From Holacanthus passer (Eukaryota; Chordata; Actinopteri; Pomacanthidae): a stretch of DNA of 64,000 nt. This document shows, piece by piece, positions 11,523 through 21,625 of the stretch; the first letter of the stretch is position 1; each line of letters opens with the position of its first letter. A model generated the notes under the pieces. The model had not been told where the DNA came from and did no database searches. It was given only the letters and a program-made list of their open reading frames with translations. Position numbers and translations under genes: made by a program. Location: assembly GCA_025331565.1 (NCBI GenBank), contig JAFREQ010000035.1:992001-1056000 (forward strand). The letters are read 5' to 3'.

Positions 11523-12000
11523 GCGGCACCACAGTGCAGATTTCGTCTTCATCTTTGTGTGTGTGCGCTTGCTCACATGTTTGTTTGTGCATCTGCACAC
11601 ACACGCATGTTTCTCTCCGTCACTACTGGCTTTAATCATCTGTGGAGCGAGGCCATGGGCAGAAGTCAGCGGTGACCCTCCTACGCTTCAGTGTGTGCGC
11701 GCATGTGTGTCTCTTTATGCATCACCCCCCCTCCCCCTCCCTGTGCTGCAGTCCTGCTCCTCTGCTAATGACCCAGCAAAGCACCTTAATGACAAGGAAC
11801 ACATACTCCCTGCTGTTCTGCGAGCCACAACTAATAAGTTGGTCAATCAAACACAGAAAGTATTGTAACCCCTTTAAAAACGAAAAAGAAATCAATGAGA
11901 ACACAGCAAAGCATGAGCTGCAACCAGCCAATGAGATTTCAGCGCTCTGGCGTTGAGTGAAGAAAGCTGCCATCACTCAGATCTGCTCGGGTCTTTGATG
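11523..12000. other. non-coding stretch, no gene seen
   Basis: GT-rich continuation, then ordinary sequence. TGAGATTTCAGCGCTCTGGC near 11932-11951 starts a quieter repeat-free part. No coding signal. Confidence 0.45.
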
Positions 12001-12003
12001 GCA

Positions 12004-12024
12004 TGGTGGTGGTGGTGGTGGTGG
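12004..12024. repeat. (GGT)n trinucleotide repeat
   Basis: Seven tandem GGT/TGG units followed by a G run. Simple repeat. Confidence 0.9.
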
Positions 12025-12431
12025 GGGTGTGACGGCGGACTACAGCAAGACGAGAGCGAATAGTAAAATCAGAATTTGTTTGTTTATCTTTTACTGCTAA
12101 TTCCTCATTAAAACCAGTCAGAGGCAGCAGGAGCCCTTTGATAAGAAGCAGCACAGTGTTTGCTTTACTTCTCTGAGCGCTGTCATCTGGTGGGCCCACT
12201 GTGTGAGTTGGCTGCAGACACCGAGAGACTGTGTTGATTTACCTTATTTAAAATGTATCCTTTTCATACCTCCTTCATTATTATTTGGCGTGGCTAACTG
12301 TTTACTCAGTTGTAATCTGGTGAATCAGAGTGTTCGGCGCTGCCCAAAGACTTCGTTATTAAACAGCAGCACCCTGTCCTCTTCCATCTCTTGCATGAAA
12401 TACTGTTCACGTAATTGCTCCGATGCTTGGC
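12025..12431. other. repeat-free non-coding stretch
   Basis: Contains TTACTGCTAATTCCTCATTA and CCCTTTGATAAGAAGCAGC, the second with a TTTGAT (TCF/LEF-like) core. It could hold a conserved element at 12060-12180 but shows no exon. Confidence 0.3.
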
Positions 12432-12463
12432 GTGTGTGTGTGTGTGTGTGTGTGCGTAGGATG

Positions 12464-12494
<31 letters not shown>
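12432..12494. repeat. two adjacent (GT)n tracts
   Basis: GT tracts at 12432-12455 and 12466-12494 split by CGTAGGATGAA. Probably one microsatellite broken by an insertion or substitution. Confidence 0.95.
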
Positions 12495-12497
<3 letters not shown>

Positions 12498-12589
12498 CCC
12501 ACACTCTAACTCTACATGTGTGTAACAAGGGCTGTATTGTATTTAAAGACAAGGCTGTATTTCATAGGTCATTTCCCTTCGCTCCTCCA

Positions 12590-12950
12590 GAACGCAGTCC
12601 CCGGGCCGCGTCCATCCAAAGCCGAGACTGAGTTCAGCTCATTTTTCAAATCTGCCTCGTGTCCAGGTTTTAATAAAGCCAGTCGAAGGGTTGGGAGAAT
12701 TAGGGGGCTGTTGGGTAGAGGGGGAGGAGGGGGGGTCCGGGCGAAAGGCACTAATTCCAGCGTCGCTTGGTGCTGGTTTGGGATCTCATTAGTGCCGTGT
12801 TGTACTGTCACACATACGCGTCCACTTGCTCAATCATAGCGAGCAAAGACCTGTTTAAATCCAAAATGAGTTTCTGGCTACAAAGTCTGATTTATGGGGG
12901 GTGCGACCTAGGAAATGCCGCATACCTCCATCTCACTACCCCCATTTTTT
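12590..12950. promoter_or_regulatory. possible conserved element with G-quadruplex motif
   Basis: Repeat-free block around a G-rich core. At 12687-12741 the plus strand has six G runs of at least three with short loops (first four separated by 2, 7 and 5 bases), a canonical quadruplex pattern. On the right side are GGGATCTCATTAGTGCCG, TCAATCATAGCGAGCAAAG and CTGATTTATGGGG, which look like a compact regulatory element. Frames through here are short or Gly-rich artefacts. Conservation is untested. Confidence 0.3.
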
Positions 12951-12959
12951 GTATTTGAA

Positions 12960-13183
12960 GATTGTTTGGATTTTTTTCTTCTCCTTTGTCTTTCTCTCTA
13001 ATCCCCACTCTCTTTCAGCTATTTGAACAATTTCTGGATTTCTGTCCTTCTTCTTTTTCTTCATAAATTAAATCTAGATGAAGAAATCAGACCAATCTTT
13101 CAAGTTTCAAGGACTGGTTCTTACAAATTACCAAAAAAAAAAATAAACACAATATTTTCTCACTTTCTTACATAATTCTAGAT
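12960..13183. other. T-rich then A-rich non-coding stretch
   Basis: Pyrimidine-rich left part, a run of A near 13133-13141 and no coding or repeat-family signal. Confidence 0.5.
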
Positions 13184-13460
13184 CAGTGGTTCCAAAGCTG
13201 GCAGTCTGGGGAACCACTAACGGGTCCCAAGATAAAATCTGAAGGGTCTCCAGATGATGAAAAAAAATTATCAAATGTGTTTCTTACTTTTTCATTTCAT
13301 TTTTGAAATATTGGATCATTTCAGGCCTCTAAACATTTTTAAAATTATAGAATTATTTTTATTGTCAAACTCATGTCCACACCAATTTCAAGTCCATAAC
13401 CTGTCAAAAAGGTGGATAATTCTGTCAACAGCCTACAGTGAGGTTTTTTTTTTTTGGTAA
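13184..13460 (+). mobile_element. hAT-type element fragment
   Basis: Starts CAGTGGTTCCAAAGC, the CAGNGGTTCCCAA-type terminus of many fish hAT elements. It is followed by GGTCCCAAGAT and AAATCTGAAGGGTCTCCAGATGATGA, and later by TTTTTGAAATATTGGATCATTT. That order matches a family I recall from teleosts. The matching right end is not adjacent, so the copy is truncated; the right limit is approximate. A similar end on its own lies at 37395-37465. Confidence 0.6.
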
Positions 13461-14035
13461 AAGGTACAGTAATACCAATGAAAACTGTTCATAACAAGAC
13501 ATGTACATTCATCCAAAGTAACCAGGACATTTTGTCTGAGGTACATTTTAAGTTCTTTGAGCACCACAAATGAATTTTAATGGCGTAACAGCCGAACTAT
13601 TAAAGACAGTAATTTCAAAACCCATAAAATAAAACCAAATTATTTGTATCATTTATTTTATCATTGCTATATGTTGAAGTAGTCGTAGAGTAGCTGTAGT
13701 ATTATGTTTGTTTTCTTATCACATCATTTTAAATATGCAGGAATTCCTCGTATAAACCTTCAACACCAAAAATATGCAACACATGCCGTGTCTTAAACAC
13801 AGAAAGCTGTAAGATACCGTAGATACTTTCCACTGCAAGCTTGTCAAATTCATATTAATAAGATGAGCTGGGTTATTCCTCTCTCCCTGCGAACATGATC
13901 TGCAGCTCAAACCATGAAACAGCCTCTCATTTGGCCCTCTCTACTGTAACAGTGTGTACCTACAGTATCTCATTTCCCTGTGCACCACTATCCTCCACAC
14001 TCTCATGAAGGGGCCTGACTATCCTCTAAATCCGC
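13461..14035. other. AT-rich non-coding stretch
   Basis: Low-complexity AT-rich sequence including a T11 run at 13443-13455. No gene or repeat boundary recognised; it may be the rest of the hAT-type fragment to its left. Confidence 0.5.
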
Positions 14036-14039
14036 CAGG

Positions 14040-14340
14040 GTTTGATCATTAGGACGAGCGGGAGGAATCAATCCGGTGAGTGAATTCACATCACATACAC
14101 CTCCAGCTCTCATCAAATGACCTTGACTGCTGCCGCCGCCGCCAGCATCGCTTGGTTTTTAGATGAGAGGCTAAGTATGATAGTAAGATGTGTGATGTGC
14201 GGATGAAGTATCCTGCTGCACATTAGCGGGTTCGAGGAGGTAAATTCAAGCGGGCTAATGAATGTGCCATGCTGACTAATTTAAGGTTCAGCTCCCACGT
14301 AAAGGTAATGAGAGCCGCTGCACACTTACAGCAGCCTTTC
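14040..14340. promoter_or_regulatory. candidate conserved non-coding element
   Basis: Repeat-free block with GATCATTAGGACGAGC, CACATTAGCGGGTTCG, GGGCTAATGAATG, GACTAATTTAAGG and AAGGTAATGAGAGC. Five ATTA/TAAT cores lie in GC-balanced surroundings, a look typical of vertebrate developmental enhancers. A GCCGCCGCC run sits at 14131. No frame is supported. Alignment to other teleosts and tetrapods would decide. Confidence 0.4.
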
Positions 14341-14381
14341 ACTACAGGCCAGAGTCGCTGATTTGAGGTTAGACATCTGCA

Positions 14382-14397
14382 GTGTGTGTATGTGTGC

Positions 14398-14430
<33 letters not shown>
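14382..14430. repeat. (GT)n microsatellite
   Basis: GT tract with GC interruptions on the left side, directly after the candidate conserved block. Confidence 0.95.
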
Positions 14431-14433
<3 letters not shown>

Positions 14434-15370
14434 ACATAAGGGTGGTGCAGGTTGTCTCAGAGCTGTTAGTTAACAGTGTAGTTCACCGTGCTGGGGTCCT
14501 GACGGTGATTACTCCTCCTGGTGTCCTGCGTCAGCTCCCAGAATGCACAGGCCTCATCCCGCAGACATATGGAATTACAAAGCGACGCAACATTTGCACG
14601 TGCTGTCACCTCACCGAATGCATACATAGACAGTAAAACACGCTGTCACAGTGCGATACTGCAGGTCTCTGCTCCTGCCAACTCGGCAGCTTTGTTAACA
14701 TCTTTGCGTGCTGTACTACACCAGCTCCCCTATCCATATGCAGCACATCCCGGTAATAAAACGAGTGTCACCTGCGTGTGACTGAGATATTTTTGTAGGT
14801 GAAGACGCGATATCCATAGCCAGCAGTTCTGAGAATGCAGGTGGTTCGGATGGTGGAGATGAATGTTCTTCAGACTGGGGCAAATGTCGCTGTTACACAA
14901 CTGAAGAGTAATAACTGCGATGAGGGCCAACTCGCTTTTTTTTTTCCTCCACTGCTGCTCTGTGCAGGAGACTGGGCAGAGTTTCAAAGCCTCCTCTTTT
15001 CTCACTCTGACTCAGTCGGAAGGAGAGAGAAGAAAAAAAACGTGTCCTTCTCCCACATTCACACAGGAAATTCATCATTCTGTTTTCTGCATGAGGACTA
15101 AAAGATTCCAGGAGTGAAAGACTATTGTCTCCTGTGTTCGGTGCCCCGTCACTCCCTGCATGTCGCGGCCGTCATCCCTAAACCTTTCTCACTATTCGCT
15201 CACTCACACACAAACGCACACATGCACTTGCACTGTTTGACATTCCCCTGAGACTCTGATGCCTTGTACGCATCAGTGGCGATGTGACCGCTGTGCACAG
15301 CGTATTCAAAGCACTTGTTTATCTATGCATGCATTCTTATTTATTCACCTTGTAATTTATTTATCCGCAC
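14431..15370. other. non-coding stretch, no gene seen
   Basis: Moderate GC, short frames on both strands. Includes a T10 tract near 14936 and a purine run at 15017-15040. No recognisable product, repeat family or RNA. Confidence 0.45.
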
Positions 15371-15379
15371 ATTTTGTTT

Positions 15380-15850
15380 TTTGAGTATATGATCCGCGGT
15401 TCTGGAGCCGGGAACATGCATGCTGCAGCAAGATGTCGGGTTCGTTTTAACTAGGCTCATTAGCTGCAGAAGGCGGCACCGGTTAATTAAAATAATTCCC
15501 TGTTATCGCGGCTGCTTTGGTCAGCCAAACGATACCGGGGGACTGCTATGCAGCACAGACTGCTCTCGCTTGGCGAACGGCGCTCCTCGACCACAGCTAG
15601 CACCTAATTAGCGCTGGAGGAGGAATATTTTACCGCGAATTAACATGCCGCGCTTCGGCCTGTGCTCTAATTGACGAGCCTCATCTGAGGGCCGGTGAAA
15701 GGCTGCGGCGGTGCGGCGGATCAACTCAAGCGCAGGAGAGAAACACGCATAGAATGTTTAACCATTTCATAATTAGCGAGAATCAAAAAGCTGCTTGTTT
15801 AGTGACGGACTTAAGTTAATTTTTATGGGCGTTGGATACTCACTCAGAGG
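15380..15850. promoter_or_regulatory. strong candidate conserved non-coding element
   Basis: The most enhancer-like block of the window. It is CpG-rich for its surroundings, free of simple repeats and packed with homeodomain-type cores: CCGGTTAATTAAAATAATTC, CACCTAATTAGCGCTGG, GCGAATTAACATG, CTCTAATTGACGAGC, TTCATAATTAGCGAG and AAGTTAATTTTTATGGGC. The last resembles a Hox/Cdx-type TTTATGG site. Frames on both strands are short and interrupted. The role as an enhancer is inference from composition and site density; the sites are direct. Confidence 0.5.
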
Positions 15851-16205
15851 AGGGCCTCCCTGTGTTCTCCCATGACCTCCTCTGCACTCCATCCAGCATG
15901 AAAGCAGGTGGGGATGTTACACAGGTTAGAGGGCGCCACTGGTAAATATCCTATAATCCATGTTTTGATCAAAACTCAAAGGTCCAGCCTAATGAAAAAT
16001 TTGAACGAGCCATAATCCAGAGAAAGAGGAAGGGATCCCACAAAAACCCTGCTCATCAAGTCACTTGGTTGAATAACATCAAAACCAAACAACCTTCAAA
16101 ATACATATTTAAAACTCAGGAGTACGCTTTCACACGTCTACACCAGCAGGCGTGTTTGAAAGAAAATGTAACCACACCTATATGTGATTTCTTGCTGGGT
16201 GGTCA
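15851..16205. other. non-coding stretch, no gene seen
   Basis: Ordinary sequence between the candidate regulatory block and an inverted-repeat element; may include decayed flank of that element. No coding signal. Confidence 0.45.
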
Positions 16206-16744
16206 TCAAGGACAGGTTCACAGATTTTCTGTACATTGAGTGAGTAACCGTTTTATGCAGTCATTTCTCCTGCCCATACTGGTAGTGAAGAGATCCCATG
16301 TTAATGTGATTCCAGTGTAAGAGATGGGGGATAAAATCCACAAAATATTTCTTCTAAAGCCAAAGCTAATATGAGACTTCAGTTAGTCAAACCCAGTGAA
16401 TATCTTACAAAGTTTTACCATCCCTCCACTGCAGCTCACCAGGAAAACACTGTCCAGGGAAATGCAAAGAGCAAATTTTGCACTAAAATAACGAACTATG
16501 GAAAATACCCACTTCATCTGATTTATTCATATTAGCTTCAGCTGAACTGGAGAATGATTTTTTTACACAGAACAAGTCCTGTGGATTTTGTCTCTCATCT
16601 TTTCCAATGAATTCATACCAAGTATCTTCTCATGGTCATCAAGGAATCACAGAGAAATCATTAAAGCAACCAGTAACTCTGTCAATGAACGTACAGTATG
16701 GGCATGTGAGTACTGTGTTGAGTAACGTGAACTTATCCTTTAAA
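16206..16744. mobile_element. inverted-repeat DNA element
   Basis: The left end reads TCAAGGACAGGTTCACAG and the right end GTGAACTTATCCTTTA. Read inwards, both ends give an AAGGA(T/C)A-GTTCAC terminus followed after a short gap by CTGCCCATACTG on the left and its counterpart CAGTATGGGCATG on the right, so the inverted repeat extends some 70 bp with gaps. The interior (CACTGCAGCTCACCAGGAAA, CCTGTGGATTTTGTC) is non-coding and matches a family I recall from percomorphs. Non-autonomous. Confidence 0.65.
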
Positions 16745-17059
16745 GATGTTTAAAATAGAAAGTTCTATTTCTTAACCCATGAATTCCTCATTGAGTTCTG
16801 AAAATGGCATAAATGAGTAAATAGAGAAAGTAATATGAAAATAGAGTGACCATTTCTAATAAGACAAAAAAAAAATGATCAACATCAAATTCATCAACAT
16901 TTAGTCCCAAATATAGACTGTTCATTCATTCAACCTCTCTTTAAATCTTGAAGAGTCATTTTGGACAAAAAACAAACAACAGAATACAGTTAAAAACAGC
17001 CACATACAAAGTGGATTAGTTTATATGTATCATGGTTTTAAATTTACTTGTAAATAATC
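16745..17059. other. A-rich non-coding stretch
   Basis: A-rich sequence with an A10 run at 16865-16875. No gene or element boundary recognised. Confidence 0.5.
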
Positions 17060-17335
17060 TCCACTGGATCCTACAATCCCCATCATGCAATCACTATCAT
17101 ATTTTTATGTCTCCATGCCCAAACTGAGCTAACTCTGATGATATCACCGTTCTTACAGTATGATGTTTGTTTTTTTCCTCAGTGTTGGCAAAGCTCCTCC
17201 AGAGCCGCAGAAGACCTTATGCAACAGTTTTTACAGCCCGAGTCGTACTAACCATGACTAGTAAACTGCTGTGGATGTGTAAAATGGTCGGACTTTCATT
17301 CACAGCACCGTTTACGCAGCACAAACACATTTCAC
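17060..17335 (+). mobile_element. dispersed repeat family B, copy 1
   Basis: Shares a 'TTTCCTCAG...CCAGAGCC(A/G)CA(G/A)AAGAC(A/C)TTA' segment with 34230-34470 and 61150-61493 in this window; here it is TCCAGAGCCGCAGAAGACC at 17200-17218. The left part, with CCCCATCATGCAATC and CTCCATGCCCAAACTGAGC, is also familiar from teleost repeats. Limits are approximate and no coding capacity is visible. Confidence 0.65.
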
Positions 17336-17867
17336 TGAGTGTGTATTACGGGGTCTTGTGCGGATTAGAGGATGTTACGCTGCTGTAATCAGTTCATGAA
17401 ACTGGAAACATTTGCCCAATATTCCCTCTGATGATATTTGTTGTGTATCTGAGATAACTACTGTGACTAATACAATGCTCTTTCCAGACGAAAAGATGTC
17501 TCTTTTTCTCTCCCTCTGTTTCTCTCCTTTGCTTTTTCTCCCTTTTGTCTCTCTGTGCCGAGCTGTAACAACATTGTCACATTTTAACATATTGGCTGTG
17601 AGGAGAGTGGGTGGGAGCGCCGACTCTTCTTAGGAATGTTTTTTATCCGTGTATTTGTACGGTGCTGTTTGTTCTCCGCATGCTAATCTAGCAGTCAACA
17701 GTGGTAAAGCCCGAGTTGTGTATTTCAGAGACCCGGGGATCTTTTGATCAGACCAGCGCTGCCTGCTGAGTCCTTTCGCAACCCTACTGAGGCTTGTTTG
17801 CAGCTGCACACACTGTATGCACAAGCAGAGTAGTGGCTCACACACAGGCCTTCATACTGTATGTTTT
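17336..17867. other. non-coding stretch, no gene seen
   Basis: Includes a pyrimidine-rich run at 17500-17560. Short frames only, no recognised motif. Confidence 0.45.
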
Positions 17868-18386
17868 CACACACACACACACACACACACACCTGGGCAT
17901 TAACATTTCTCTCACAGAGGAACAGAAAAAAATGTCTTTGTCCACATTCTGATAATGAAAGCAGAAGCATGAAGGTACACATGGCCTGCACACCCACATA
18001 CATCCATTCATAGAGGCTTGAAAAAACATAATACGGTTCAACTTTACCATGCACTCTCTGAGGTTGACACACACACACACACACACACACACACATTTGA
18101 GCCCACTCACTGACACATGAAAGCAGACACAGAGACGAGCAGCCTCCGTGGGCCTCAGGGAGCTCTAATGGCCTTGTAGAGTGCAGTCGGGGAGCGTGAG
18201 GGTGAAGAGCAGAGCAAGGTGAAGGCGCACAGCTCGACTTCCAGTTAAACACACACACGCATGCACGTGAACATCTGTGGGCTCAGACTCATCGTAGCCC
18301 GCACCAGCGCGGCGAAAAATACAACCACAGAGAACGCACACGACTAACAAACATGCCACTACAAGCAGAATTCAGTGCAACACACA

Positions 18387-18418
<32 letters not shown>
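17868..18418. repeat. cluster of three (CA)n microsatellites
   Basis: CA tracts at 17868-17892, 18067-18095 and 18390-18418, all in the same orientation and about 200-300 bp apart. Intervening DNA carries further short CACACA runs. Minus-strand VCVCV frames across them are artefacts. Confidence 0.9.
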
Positions 18419-18421
<3 letters not shown>

Positions 18422-18839
18422 TTGCTACAGTCAAGCGGCCCTGTCCTGATGAAGCTGCTGTTTCTAAAAGGAGCAGAACATGAATTATGCAGGTTCGTCT
18501 TCACATGAGGGGGTTTTTCTCCTTCGCCGCCGCATTCCTCTAAGCCAGCTGTTTTCTATTTCTCCTCTGACTTTCCTCCACTCTCTCTTTCGTTCTTTTA
18601 AACTCATCTTCTCATCTCAAACACTTCTATCTTTTTCACTTTAAATCATGTCTCTGAAAAAACTGCAAGCCTCCCTCCTCGCCTCCTGCATGCTGCCCCC
18701 CGGGCTCCCCACGCTTCTCCTTCTCTGCTGCACCCACTAACCCTTTTTCCACCTTTTTATCTTTGTCTTGATGTTTCGCACACACACACAGACACACACT
18801 TCTCGCTCTCCCTCACCATCTCTCTGTCTTTCTGCTCAG
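18419..18839. other. pyrimidine-rich non-coding stretch
   Basis: Strongly C/T-rich between about 18515 and 18839, ending in a polypyrimidine tract and CTGCTCAG that would serve well as a 3' splice acceptor. No independent gene evidence. Confidence 0.4.
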
Positions 18840-18917
18840 TTCATCCCCGTGGATGGAGTGCTGAGCAGAGGAAGGGAAGAGGGCCAGTGCCGCTCCAGTC
18901 GTATCGGATTCTCATAA
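18840..18917 (+). CDS. candidate terminal-exon-like segment, unproven
   Basis: Directly after a long pyrimidine tract ending CTGCTCAG, one frame stays open for 25 codons, starting FIPVDGVLSRGREEGQ and ending at TAA. I recognise no family. An open run of this length is common by chance, so the only real evidence is the quality of the acceptor-like tract, which may just be low-complexity DNA. No polyadenylation signal was noted close by. Confidence 0.1.
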   Translation, partial: FIPVDGVLSRGREEGQCRSSRIGFS

Positions 18918-19217
18918 GTGTGTGAAAGGGGAGAAGCGGAAGTCTTACAGTTTGTCATCTGCCCCCGCGGCTCAAGTTTCCTTATTAAAGACACCTGTGA
19001 CAAATGTCTGAGCGAATCGCGACCATCAAATTGTGCAATGTTTGTTTATTTGTGAAGAAGGTGGTGTATATTTGTATCAGTGTGGTGACAGAGAAGGTGA
19101 GAGAAATGAGATTTTTACACCACCGCCTTAGCTCTCAGCTACAGTACATGTTTCTATAAAGGGCTGGTTAACCCATCACTGCATTGAAAAAATGCATTTG
19201 AAAAGATCCAACAGAAA
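18918..19217. other. non-coding stretch, no gene seen
   Basis: Ordinary sequence leading into an inverted-repeat element. Nothing recognised. Confidence 0.5.
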
Positions 19218-19409
19218 GATCTCCTTCCAGAAACAATGTCCCTGTTACTCTGGATAATCTACAGAGTAACAAGGACGTCGACACTGCCAACCATTGTCAC
19301 TGGGGCTACTTCCTTCAAGAAAAAATGGCCCCTGAGAAATCTGTTCACACTCACACTTGTGTGGATTATCTAGAATAACAGGGATACTGTTTCTGGAGAG
19401 ACGTGTTGC
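19218..19409. mobile_element. inverted-repeat element core
   Basis: Positions 19226-19263 and 19360-19397 are inverted copies matching at 33 of 38 positions without gaps, separated by 96 bp. Both arms contain the TCCAGAAACA...CCCTGTTA...GATAATC core. This is the fold-back structure of a non-autonomous DNA element; sequence on both sides, to perhaps 19170 and 19560, may belong to it. No protein is encoded. Confidence 0.75.
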
Positions 19410-19794
19410 TGTTGAGTTTGTCACAGTCTAAAGCTGGCAATATTCTATGTAATATATTTCCTTATTGTCAACAAATCCCATGAAAAGACCAAAACCAACA
19501 ATGTGCTCTCTCTCAGTGGAGAATGAAAGAGAAACTGGAACTTCCAATATGAAAAACCTCATTTAGAATCACATAGACTTTTGTAATAATCCAGCCTGGG
19601 AACAAAGCCTTGTTCAGAAGTATGTTCTTTTAATTCATCTTGACGGCGATGGTAACTTTAAAAATAACAATCTAATGTTGTTTACGTAATATTTTAAGAG
19701 ACAGATTTCCCACAAGTGAAGTCGGCTTTATTTATGTAGCCTGAAGCACAAGACACTTCTGTTAAATTATCAGGGATGGACAGTGACGGAGAGA

Positions 19795-20050
19795 ATTTAT
19801 TACAAACATTCATGTGACCCTCAGTAACTTCTGTGATCTCTTGACGTTTCTTCTAGTGGCATCATCGGGTCGAATTTGAATTTGTTCACTACTTTGCTTG
19901 ATGACTAAATGCCTGCAAAACTAATGACATCCCCCATCAACTGTGCTTTGTGTTTAGTGATGATTAGGAAATGTGAAACTAAGATGGTGAATATGGTGAA
20001 CATTGTACCGGCTAAACATCAGCTTGTTAGTTTTTACAAAAGCTAAGTAA
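19795..20050 (+). mobile_element. dispersed repeat family C, copy 1
   Basis: Contains ACATTCATGTGACCCTCAG, TCTAGTGGCATCATCGGGTC, AAACTAATGACATCCC, GTGTTTAGTGATGATTAGG, AAGATGGTGAATATGGTGAA and GCTAAACATCAGC in that order. The order and wording match a repeat that I recall as very abundant in percomorph BACs. A second, more 5'-complete copy lies at 23800-24280. Non-coding. Confidence 0.7.
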
Positions 20051-20055
20051 TTTCC

Positions 20056-20257
20056 TTAAAGAGTTGGGCACTATGATTTTTGGCAAACATTTCTAAAACC
20101 TATTGTATTTGAGGACTTTTTTGAGCTGCAGATTATCCACACTTGGTCCTCTACTGAGTATTTAGAGCAATAGTCTGATTGACTTGTCTCTTGAAAGCAA
20201 TGCTTGGGTTTGGTGATAGTCCAAAGATTATACAATATCAGCTCTCATGTCCTTTAA
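20056..20257. mobile_element. possible TTAA-bounded MITE, diverged
   Basis: Begins TTAAAGAGTTGGGCACTATG and ends ATGTCCTTTAA, so both edges are TTAA as in the elements at 10094 and 39097, but internal end similarity is weak. It abuts the family C copy, suggesting insertion beside or into it. Offered with low confidence. Confidence 0.35.
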
Positions 20258-21320
20258 TTATAATTTTTTAAACGCTGTGAGCACTATAAAGAAATCCACC
20301 GTATTGGGTTGGAGGCAGAAATTTCAGAAAGATCAGAGCCATAAAGGTCACCTCTGTCCCCGGTGGTGTGGTGAGAAGTCACCAGTGGGCCAATCACCGG
20401 GGCCATTTTCATCCCTCTCGCAAAGCAGCTGCTTTGTCCTTGTGGGATCGATCCGGAGTGGCATTGTCGGGTCGGTTCTGCTGTGCCCCTGTCAGCAGGG
20501 AATCCAGGCGTTCCTAACAGGAGCACGACACACGGCCCCGGCTCCCCTTCAGGGTCCAGATCCACCCGGCTCCAGAACACATGTGGTCTGGCCCGCTGCC
20601 ATCTCTGCAGCAGCGACACACACATGACCACAAAAGCTGAGTCTGACTGTGTGTGACAGTGAATTCATGCAGATGAAGTTTATGACCTTGTTTGTAGCTG
20701 TGGGATGACAGAAGGGCCTCGCGTTGGGGAGCTTTTCTGTCACTACTTGCAACAAAAAGTTTACCCCTTTCATTCTTCAAGGGCAATATTTGAGTTTGGA
20801 CGAAGATTTTCATTCTGTCTGTGCACCTTGGGTTGTTGTTTTTAAAACACAGAGGTCTTTTATACAAAGAATGATAAAGATGTTGAACAGAGAGTGTCGT
20901 GAAGAACTGATTTTTGCGCTGCCTCCTTAAGCAGGGAGGGGGGTTAAAGGGATAGAGAGATGAAAGACTACTGAGTGATGGTGAAGATCTCTGCATTGTT
21001 AACCTCACGGCACCCTGTTCTCCTCCACTTGAATACAGACATGCTGCTTCCCACTCAATCCCATTACCTTAGCTGTCCTTCTGTGGCCCCAACAGCACTC
21101 CCATAGTCTTAGTTTACACGCAGGTTAGAGCCCTGCACTGATGCCCCCCCACCCCCACCCCTCCTCTCTCCTCCCAAAGCATCCGTGAAGCCTGTTGCGC
21201 AATAGGCCGTAATTTTTCCAGCTCTTGTTCGGACATCTTTTTGTGTTTAATCGTGGGAGATTGAAGGGATTAAGCTGGAGATTACGTATGACGGGATTAC
21301 ACTGACCCCGTTATCGGGAG
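20258..21320. other. non-coding stretch, no gene seen
   Basis: A GC-richer part at 20330-20620 carries frames of 115-126 codons on both strands without recognisable domains. Opposing overlapping frames of similar length argue for composition rather than coding. A C-rich run at 21143-21162 could form a minus-strand quadruplex. Confidence 0.4.
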
Positions 21321-21580
21321 GCCTCTGGGATGGGATGAGGGGAAAGAGGTGCAGTAAGGGAGGTGGAGGAGGGGGAGAACCATGGGACCTGTCGGGGTAG
21401 ATGAAGGTGGATAAATGACGAGAGAGAGAGATGGAAGGGAAGAGGAGAGAAGAGGGGGAGTCGGGAAGGGATTTGGGAGAATTGTGTGGGATCAGAGATG
21501 TGTGAGGAATAGAAAAGATGGTGGGGTAACGGAGTAAAAGATTTCACGGGGTGGGGACATGAGAAGGGAAGGGGGGGTAG
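21321..21580. repeat. purine-rich low-complexity tract
   Basis: About 250 bp where the plus strand is mostly G and A (GGAGG, GAGAGA, AGGGG words), with few pyrimidines. Such polypurine DNA can form triplex structures. The minus-strand Pro/Ser/Leu-rich 102-codon frame is a by-product. Confidence 0.75.
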
Positions 21581-21625
21581 ATGAAAAGACAGAAGGTGTT
21601 TGAGACGAGTGGCACGCACAGAAGG

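Noticed and set aside
11107..11868. Longest plus-strand frame, 253 codons
   Set aside because: Open mainly because it crosses a (GT)n tract read as Cys-Val repeats. No domain, and flanking residues look random.
14225..14245. GGGTTCGAGG as a possible tRNA B box
   Set aside because: No matching A box at the right distance and no cloverleaf could be drawn.
20247..20631. Opposing frames of 126 and 115 codons
   Set aside because: Open on both strands because of GC-rich composition. Neither has a recognised domain.
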